NCBI GenBank assembly: GCA_033030425.1
Contig: JAUFSD010000012.1
Span: 434,001-498,000 of the forward strand
DNA from: Verpa conica
Taxonomy: Eukaryota > Ascomycota > Pezizomycetes > Pezizales > Morchellaceae
DNA length: 64,000 nt
Direction of reading: 5' to 3'
The notes beneath the pieces are model-generated. The model was not told where the DNA came from. It ran no database searches and saw nothing but the letters and a program-made list of their open reading frames with translations. The translations under genes were made by a program, and so were the position numbers. Below, in pieces: positions 56,901-64,000 of this stretch (the first letter of the stretch is position 1; each line of letters begins with the position of its first letter).

Positions 56901-59900
56901 TGCTGCCCCCGATAGGCCGGACAAGATTGACATCCAGGTAACCTCAAACATCGGTCCAACATGTTTCGAGGAAGACGCAGCAATGTATCGTGACAGCTGC
57001 GGTCTGCTTCCATTCCTCCTCTGCGCCCTAAGCAATGTCTTAAACAGCTGCTCTGTCTTATTCGCCATCTCTTCACTCGCTTGAACATAAGCCTCTTTCT
57101 CTAGGTCTCTTCCGGCATTCGCAAGCACCCTTCCAATACCCTCGACAATCCCGCCAGCACCCTCAACAAGCCCTGTTGCACCCCTCGCTGCCTCCCGTTC
57201 CCTCTCGCCCTCAAGCACAATCTCGTTATTTCGGATCTCTTCGTAGATTGCGAGTAAGTACTCCTGTGGTAAATCTGCGTTATCATTGATCCCGCGGTTA
57301 TTCTTCACGAATTCGTCTGGTGTCATTCGTGCACGCCCCTTCAGTTTGCTGCTATGCTGATCTGTGTTTAACAGAATGACTGAATATGCCAATACATACG
57401 CAGTATCCGCATTAGCAAATGCATTCGGATTTCCGCTAACGTAGCGCTCTGCGAATTTCAACATGAAACGATCAATTTTCTGGGCCTCGCCAGGGAGACG
57501 GAAGGACTGGAGGAAGCGGCGAAGAGCGTCGACGAAGCGCATCCGTACAAAGTCCATCTGGTCAACAAATGCATGCATAGCTGCCACATTTTCAGGCTCT
57601 CCCTCACCAAGATACTCTCCAATCATCTTTTTATCCAGGTTAGAATTATTCTTTAGTAGGAACTCGGCGATGTTTTCCGGTGCTGTAGATTCGATAAAAC
57701 CCTGTTCCACCAATGCTTTTATCCCCCGTTTAGGCTTGAAGTTGAACTTCTTAATCGCCTCAACCAGTGCAGTCTTCCTCTGCTTAGCCTTCTCAAGCTG
57801 ACTTGGATCATCCACGATCTCGTTTACATCAACCGCTGAGATGGACCTCTCAAGCTCTGGATATGGCGTGCCAACAGTCGGCGTGCCAACAGTTGACAGT
57901 CGTGGTGAGGCATAGGTATTGTCTAGACTATCTCTCCCTTCATGGCTTTCCCTTCCTGCACTCTCTTGTAATGCATCTACAAACCCTTTCTGCGACCATG
58001 TCACCAAACTCTGCAACACATTTACCAAACACTCCAGGCTCTGTCTTTTTAGTGTATACTCAACGGGGAACGTTGGGTCCATATTACTGGCCGGTGTAGC
58101 CGCAATATTTGCTGTTGACAAACTTGGTGGGAGTGAGAATCCGTGGTGGTTAATATGTGAATTTTTCTTCCGTTCTTCCCCATATTGCTGCTGCTGCTGC
58201 TCTGTGATTGAGACTTGTGTTGTTGTGATCCGCGAGAGGTGCTCAATGAGGCGTTGAAACATGTTATCGAGTGCTGTGCGGTCGCAGTCGTAGTTGAGAT
58301 AGATTTCTACGAGTGCCCGTGGATCTGAACAGATGCGTTCTAGAACGCTGAGGAGGTACTGTTTTTGTTGGACGCTACTGTGACGGTTGTCGAGGATGTT
58401 GAGGTAGATTTCTTTTAGAAATACTTCAATCTCTTTCTGTCACTCGTGCCTTCTATTAGTATCATATACAAAGCAAGCATATCATGTAGAAACTCCTCAC
58501 CTTGAGCATAACCCTCATATTTCCCACTAACAACCAAAAGATCTCGCAGCAAACCTCAAACACCAATCCCACCGCACTTGCTGCATTCCTCGAAAGTGAC
58601 AAACAAAGATACTGCTTAACTGCATGCACAAATCCCGTCGCCTCCGCACTACTACTTGAGCGTATCGTACTCAACGGGTGCACAAATACGACCATATGAC
58701 TCTTGAGTATCGTATGTATCAAATGTAGACTTAGTAGTTTACTTCTCATGCCATGGCTCTTCAAATCCGCGATCTGTTCCGCTGGAAGGGTCTTAATAGA
58801 GAGTTTACACATCGCCCTAAACACCAAGAATGCATCTTTCGTAAAAACTTCATCATCATCGTCTTCAGCACTAGTAGACCCAGGAGGTGGGGGGACACGA
58901 TTTGAGGAACGTGTAATAGTAGTTGGTGCATTGTCAGCAATTCGCTCATCATCAAATGATTTCCTATTCTCGAAACTCTGCAGTGTAATTTTCTCGGGTG
59001 CCCTATCTCCGCTAGTTGAGGATTGTACTTCCGAGCCCCCAGCGGGACTATCTCCATCCCCGGGATGCGAGGATCCATCCACGCTCGGAGGTCTATTATT
59101 TGTAGGCGGTGATTCGCTACCATTATTACTAGATATAGCAAGACTTGCTTCCTTCATTGCAATCCTGATTTTGACACGCTCAAATACAGTATGCACCATT
59201 TGTGTCAATGTTCCCTGTGCCGTCATTTGGTTGGGACTATTCCGTGAAAGAAGAAAGATATTGTATGTTTGCCGAACAGCCTTTAGCAAGCCTGCACCAT
59301 GTACAATTGCTTTATCATTTAGTACTGCTGCTAACAGGGCTTTAATAATCTGGAGCTGCACCATATCCGGTGTTGTATCGCCCTGGAAGCAATCACAGAT
59401 TGTTTCAATGGCTTTCTCAATCAGTGGTGTTTCCTGTGCTGGTAACTTCTCTCCCCTCTCTGACTCCGCCGGGGGTGTTGGTGGTAAGATAGAGAAGTAG
59501 GAGTAGCTAATTAGCTTCCCGATACAATCTAGCGCAGTGGTAATGACGGCTGTGTTTTGTACAATACATGCCATCTGCAATGGTTCAAATACGACTGCTG
59601 GATCTGGTGGTAGATTGGGAGCTGCATTTTTGATAGCTGTAAGAGCCCTCTGCACACTGTCCCCCAGAGCTTTTCTCCGCTTTCCGTCTTTTGAGGCGCC
59701 AATTGACTCAAGTGCTTGAACTACAAACACCATTGACGACAATGATGGTTGTCCCGCACTATTATTTGAAGCAAGTGATGCGGTACTAATCCGTTTGTGT
59801 GCATTGCTTGTACTTGTAGTAGGTGCATTCCGGGAGGAGCCGCGCATAGGTGTAGGAGGGGCACTCTGTGCCTCCAGCTGAACGGGCCGGTCTGTAGAGA

Positions 59901-60507
59901 TCGGGATTGGGATTCCAGCTTTCGGAGTGATAGGTGTTGGGTCTGGGAGTGGTGGGAGCTCCCGGTCCCGGAGGTCGGGAACGGTGATTGTGGGCTGGGT
60001 CTTCTCCGGAGGTGGAGAGGATGTTTCTTCTGGTAATGGTTCTACGATCACAGGCGTAGATTCAATAGGACTATTCTCCTCTAGCGCTTCCGGGGGTGGG
60101 TCTACTTCGCCTACTTCTTCTGTAGGCTCCACGATAGTTGGAGTAGCAGCTGATTTTGGCGTAGATTCAATAAGACCATTGTTCTCTGAAAGTTCCGAAT
60201 CCCCCCCTTCTGCTTCTGCTTCCTCCCCTCCCTCTTCTACGGGTTCCACAACAGCAGCTACCAGCGTGAGTTCGGGTTCGGAGGCTTCGGCTTCCGGTTC
60301 TTGCTCTGCCTCCTCCTCCTCGTGTACATCAGAGATTTTGACTTCAGTGAAGCTTTCCTCGTCCTCTGAAGCATCTCCATTCACAGGAACTGGACTGATA
60401 ACCATCTCTGTGTGTTTTGCCTCTAGAGGTCCATTTGTAGATTTTGGTGTAGATGGAGCCTCAACGTTGACGTCAACATCAGCCCCAAGATCCTTTTCGT
60501 CGGACAT
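53954..60507 (-). CDS. SEC7: Arf guanine nucleotide exchange factor SEC7 (BIG family)
   Basis: Trans-Golgi Arf GEF that activates Arf1 for clathrin/adaptor carriers and cisternal maturation. Five exons (60507-58501, 58436-56196, 56127-55848, 55768-54346, 54281-53954) close in phase to about 2092 aa, comparable with yeast Sec7 (2009 aa). The first 230 residues are acidic and disordered (Glu/Ser/Pro-rich). The DCB region follows, then the HUS box (ERICSDPRALVEIYLNYDCD). The Sec7 domain is at about 882-1075 with FRLPGE (catalytic Glu near 986) and ILLNTDQHS. The C-terminal HDS1-3 repeats include VKDMVLRCLSQML and QAIETLKGTIPHML. A short basic tail ends the protein. All four introns are 64-79 nt. 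Together with the GEA-type gene at 6371-11568, both Golgi Arf-GEF classes are in this window. Confidence 0.96.
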
Positions 60508-61749
60508 ATTCTTCTGTCGCGGTCAGGGTGACCGATTCCTAACCCTTTACTCGTGATATTTTGATATGAGGGTATATGGTTGGTTGAGTGTGATTAGAGC
60601 TATAGGTAGACAGGTACACGGGGGAGGGAGTTGCTTGTCAGTGTGATGATGTGATGGTGTCTTCGTATTTCTCCCGCATCTCTAAGCACCTAAGTACGGG
60701 GGGGTTGCTATGTGGCCCGCTTACTATGCGGCCCACTTTAGGAATTTATTAAAATAGATCCTGCTGAATATCTCCTGTTCACCCGCCCAATCATATACGA
60801 GTTTACGCTCTTCTCAAAGTGTAGGCATTTAGGTAACCAGATGGAAAGTGGCGATTCACTTCTGCAGGACCGATAATTGGCAACGGTTTGTTTGTCTATC
60901 CCGGCCACATGGCTTCTTCTCCCATCTTCTTTGCATTTCCCCGATTCTGAGTAGTTTCAAGTCACGTGCCTGTCAGTTCACGGATACTGCAACGCTGTCC
61001 AGGGGTTGTAAATCGACTCTTTTCATCTCTACCATGACGCGTGGCCATTGGGATAACTATCTGTAGACTTGCCCTTGAAAAGAAATTCGGCGAACTTATT
61101 ATGAAACTTGAGTCGAGTTGTGACAGATGGCCGTGCATCCGGGATGGCGGGACTGTGCATAATCCGGGCACATCACAATCCGGTTAGGATCCCGGAGATA
61201 GGGAGAGCCCCAACCACAGAGGTTCACGCAATCAATTACGCAGTTCTAACGAACACTCAAACACGAGATTATACCGGGTGTTTTATAAAGGCCCAGATCC
61301 TATAACATGGAGTAATATTAACTGTGTCACGCTGTCACGAGAAGTTCATCCCTGAATGTCACGTTTATACTCTACAGTTTAAGATATATTGATTAGCAAA
61401 TCATCTATGCCAGCAATTCCTCTGTAGCGGTAACCCCCCATAGCACCTGCATATCCCCTTCTCAAGTCACAGCCAAAAGTAGCACTCACGTGTAGTATAA
61501 AATTGCCCCAAATCTGTGGGGTAGACGCAAGGCTGAGCTGAGTGATTTCCGTGGTATCCTCTCGATTCAACAAAATCTCTTAGACTAGAAATCATTACCC
61601 CGGAACCAGGAACCAAATTAGCTAGGAACCAAGAACATCAACCCTTATACTAGCTATTTAGTAAGATTATGAGGCCTCAATAAACGCCAATCTAAAATGT
61701 ATTTCGCCCAACCCAATAAATATTATAATGCAGAAAGGAACCCCACCCC
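60508..61749. other. intergenic region between SEC7 promoter and DUS2 3' end
   Basis: The left part should be the SEC7 promoter. Open frames at 60848-61066 and 61108-61305 (+) show no recognisable product. No repeats or RNA genes were recognised. Confidence 0.4.
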
Positions 61750-63299
61750 CTATACAACCGCTGCAGCCTGTTCCGCCATCGCTGGAACAGCCTGCACATC
61801 TCTCTCTGCTATCGCCGTAGCTGCCGCAATACTAGCTCCCGAGCCTACTCCACGCTCTGATAGTTTCTTCCCCTCTTTCTTAGACACTGTGATACCCCCA
61901 GCTGCTCTAGCTGTCGAGCTTCCTGTTTTTGCTTTCTCGACTGCCTTGGTGACAGCTTTCTCCTCACCTACTACTGAAGCCGATGACACCATCGCTTCTT
62001 CTACGGTAGCGATGGCTGGAGGATCGTAGGAGATACCAAGGATGTCACACATCTGTTCATGCGTTTTTGCCCTATGTATTAACTGATAAATTGCCTCCTT
62101 CCCGGGTACAATCCTACCCAACACAAACTTTGTATTTGTGAAATGGCTCTCTACTTTCACCGCCACTCTCACAAACTCCTCTGCGACCTCTCTCCAAGGC
62201 AGTGGTCCTTCCGCACGGAATACACTCATATTCGCCTCTGCTGCCCGGGCAATCATGCACCCGTCCACCCTGTACTCTTCACACAGTTGTAGTGCGTGGG
62301 TACGACCAAGTACGTCCCCATTAGCGATACATTCCACGCCCGCAGCGCGACAGATATCGGCGACAGAAGAGAGTATATCGCGGATTGCTGGGTCACGGGG
62401 CCGTTGGGGGATAGTGCGGCAGTGAAGAGTGAGGCGATGGATGCCAGTACTGCAGAGTCTTTTTACTAGTGGCAAGGTCTCCTCTGGTGGCTCGAGCAAT
62501 CTAATCTTTACTGAAATTGGGACTGAGAAAGGAGTACCGATCTTGGTTACTAGTGATGTGAGAATCGAGACAAGGTTATCGGGATTTTTTAGTAGTGCCG
62601 CTCCCATGCCGGCATGAATACTAAAATGCTATGAAAAAAAAGGTGAGTAATAAGCTAGAAGACGTAGAAACAGAGTAACTATGATAAAGACATTATGAAT
62701 ACAAGGCAGACAACCAAAACGGAGCCCACCCCCGCCCAGGGTCTTAAAAAAATGGGTAAATTTTTATTTAGGGAGTTTTCCGGTTTCACTTTTCTCAAAC
62801 ATACCTTAGGACACCCTGAATTAACATCCACCCCTGCCACGACCGTTCCTCCCTCCCTCTCCCCTTCATCCCCCCTCGCAACTAGCACCTTCGCCGCCTC
62901 AACCGCAAGCTCTGCACTAGCAGTTCCCATCTGAAATACAATTCTCCCACTCTCCTTCTCCGGCAGCGTCCTAAAAATCACTTTTTCATCCCCCTTCGCG
63001 CCTCCCGCAGACTTGACGAAGTCGATTGTACCGGTTCGTTTATTAATGACGCGCTTACAACCTATGATTGCCTTATCGACAATTTCGGGGCCGTAGACTA
63101 TGTCGGCGCCGTACTTGAGGGAGAGAAGACGAGTGGGGAGTTCGCCGGTACGGACCATGGGGGCAAGAATCACCTTGCCGGTGCCAGTAGTGACATGTGT
63201 TGTAGCTGCCATAAGGGGCTTGGGGATGTGAACGAGTGGTGTATTTGTAACGGTTGCAAATAATCGTTTGGCTGTGGCCTTGAGGAGCACTCCCCGCAT
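61750..63299 (-). CDS. DUS2: tRNA-dihydrouridine synthase, DUS2 family
   Basis: An FMN-dependent flavoenzyme that reduces uridine (yeast Dus2 acts at tRNA position 20). Two exons (63299-62805, 62628-61750) joined in phase give about 457 aa. The catalytic TIM barrel starts at KVILAPMVRTGELPTRLLSLKYGAD. The catalytic Cys163 is in VDVNSGCPK, directly before the intron. The next exon continues HFSIHAGMGAALLKNPD, then VPISVKIRLL, LTLHCRTIPQRPRDPA, CIANGDVLGR and DGCMIARAAEANMSVF. The C-terminal extension is Ala-rich with a KKEGKKL patch. About 40 residues precede the barrel and look like a basic amphipathic mitochondrial presequence (MRGVLLKATAKRLFATV). Alternatively translation may start at Met30. 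Confidence 0.93.
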
Positions 63300-63717
63300 A
63301 GTAGAGGGGTTTGTATAGAGGTCTTAAAGCGCTGAATGTAAATCTAAGATGGTGGGGGAGGTTTTTTCGAGTCATACAGAGAGCAATCTTATCTTATCTG
63401 GCTTGGCGGATCAATACTAACCCTGCACTTGGCTTTTAGAGAAATGATATTCCGGGAAAGGCCTAAACATGCCCACAACCAAAATATTGGTAATTAAGAA
63501 TACCAAGGAGAGATATTTCAAGAGGTATTTCAATTCAGTTACCCAGCAGTACAAACAAAATAAATATAATACGAGTTATAAACCGTAAAAACCTTTCGGA
63601 CCGATCCTCAAGTCCCCAACCTAATATGCTTTTTCACCTTTTTGACCACCCAACCTGGGTTTGTAAATGCAAATACATGTAACAATAAGAAATTTTTAGT
63701 GTAAAAAAATAGAATCT
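63300..63717. other. intergenic region
   Basis: Between the DUS2 start (-) and the stop codon of the partial gene at the window's right edge (-). AT-rich, with a TACATGTA palindrome at 63674-63681. No coding sequence is supported. Confidence 0.45.
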
Positions 63718-64000
63718 TCAAATATGAATACCATCCGCAGCAGCTTGTTCCAGACCGTTAATATTAATTTTTACCTCTGATCCCAAGCTTGACTTCGGGG
63801 CTTTAAGGCTCTCCTTTCGATGGAAGGGTAGTGGTGTAGCGGGTCGGGATGATATGAGCTTTGGGGGGGAGTTCAATCAGCTTCCACCACTACACTCAAA
63901 GGCCAAATTTCAGTAGGGAAAAGATCAAGAACATACCTTACTAGCCGCCCCTAACACAGCAATTAAACTCGCTTGCGCTGCATCTTCGTGAATCCCCACA
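63718..64000 (-). CDS. 3' end of a gene cut by the window edge, possibly 2-isopropylmalate synthase
   Basis: The last 64 bases encode, on the minus strand, GIHEDAAQASLIAVLGAASK followed by a GTATGT donor. A plausible final exon (63792-63718) continues SSLGSEVKININGLEQAAA to a stop. The G-H-D--qASl-Av--a pattern is like the end of the LeuA regulatory (dimerisation) domain of 2-isopropylmalate synthase, the first enzyme of leucine biosynthesis. The match is short and the extra C-terminal exon is not something I recall, so the name is tentative. The 144-nt intron (63793-63936) contains CTACACCACTAC-rich sequence and ends CCCCGAAG. Confidence 0.45.

Overview
The window is nuclear DNA from a filamentous ascomycete fungus (Pezizomycotina; an early-diverging class such as Pezizomycetes or Orbiliomycetes is possible but not shown). 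The evidence is protein-coding genes broken by short introns (mostly about 45-90 nt, GT-AG with CTAAC/CTGAC branch sites), single-gene units on both strands, and a set of conserved ascomycete housekeeping genes. No rRNA, tRNA, CRISPR or bacterial-type operon was seen. I rebuilt exon structures by hand from splice motifs, reading phase and remembered family sequences. For most genes all phases close and the protein length matches the family.

Layout, left to right. 1-2161: intergenic DNA with a tiny retroposon footprint, then GET5-like (+). 2799-4251: MPG1, GDP-mannose pyrophosphorylase (-). 6371-11568: GEA-type Arf GEF (-). 12935-15428: UCS myosin chaperone (-). 15822-19568: protein kinase fused to about 25 ankyrin repeats (-). 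21414-22828: unrecognised acidic protein (-). 26505-28040: casein kinase 2 alpha (-). 30516-31618: RPP1 of RNase P/MRP (+). 32424-33962: taspase-like threonine protease (+). 34261-36008: TFB4 of TFIIH (-). 37687-38444: secreted Cys-rich GPI-type protein (-). 39354-40155: YPT35-like PX protein (+). 40810-42539: SAS4-domain protein (+). 44027-48729: TAF2 of TFIID (+). 49898-51557: ESA1 MYST acetyltransferase (+). 52211-52354: retroposon copy with target-site duplication. 52724-52930: CDC26 of APC/C (-), divergent from an unrecognised small protein at 53157-53573 (+). 53954-60507: SEC7 Arf GEF (-). 61750-63299: DUS2 tRNA dihydrouridine synthase (-). 63718-64000: 3' end of a gene running off the window (-), perhaps 2-isopropylmalate synthase.

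Functionally the window holds both Golgi Arf exchange-factor types (GEA and SEC7), and a run of transcription/chromatin genes (TFB4, SAS4-like, TAF2, ESA1). Most of the window is ordinary core genome. The parts most worth a second look are: two copies of a short (ATTC)n-tailed retroposon, each inside perfect direct repeats; the kinase-ankyrin fusion, whose array contains an internal six-repeat duplication; two probable GC-AG introns; a 454-nt TFB4 intron with an open frame that would give an alternative C-terminus; and an over-represented palindrome, TACATGTA, confined to non-coding DNA. I did not find a clearly new multi-gene system.
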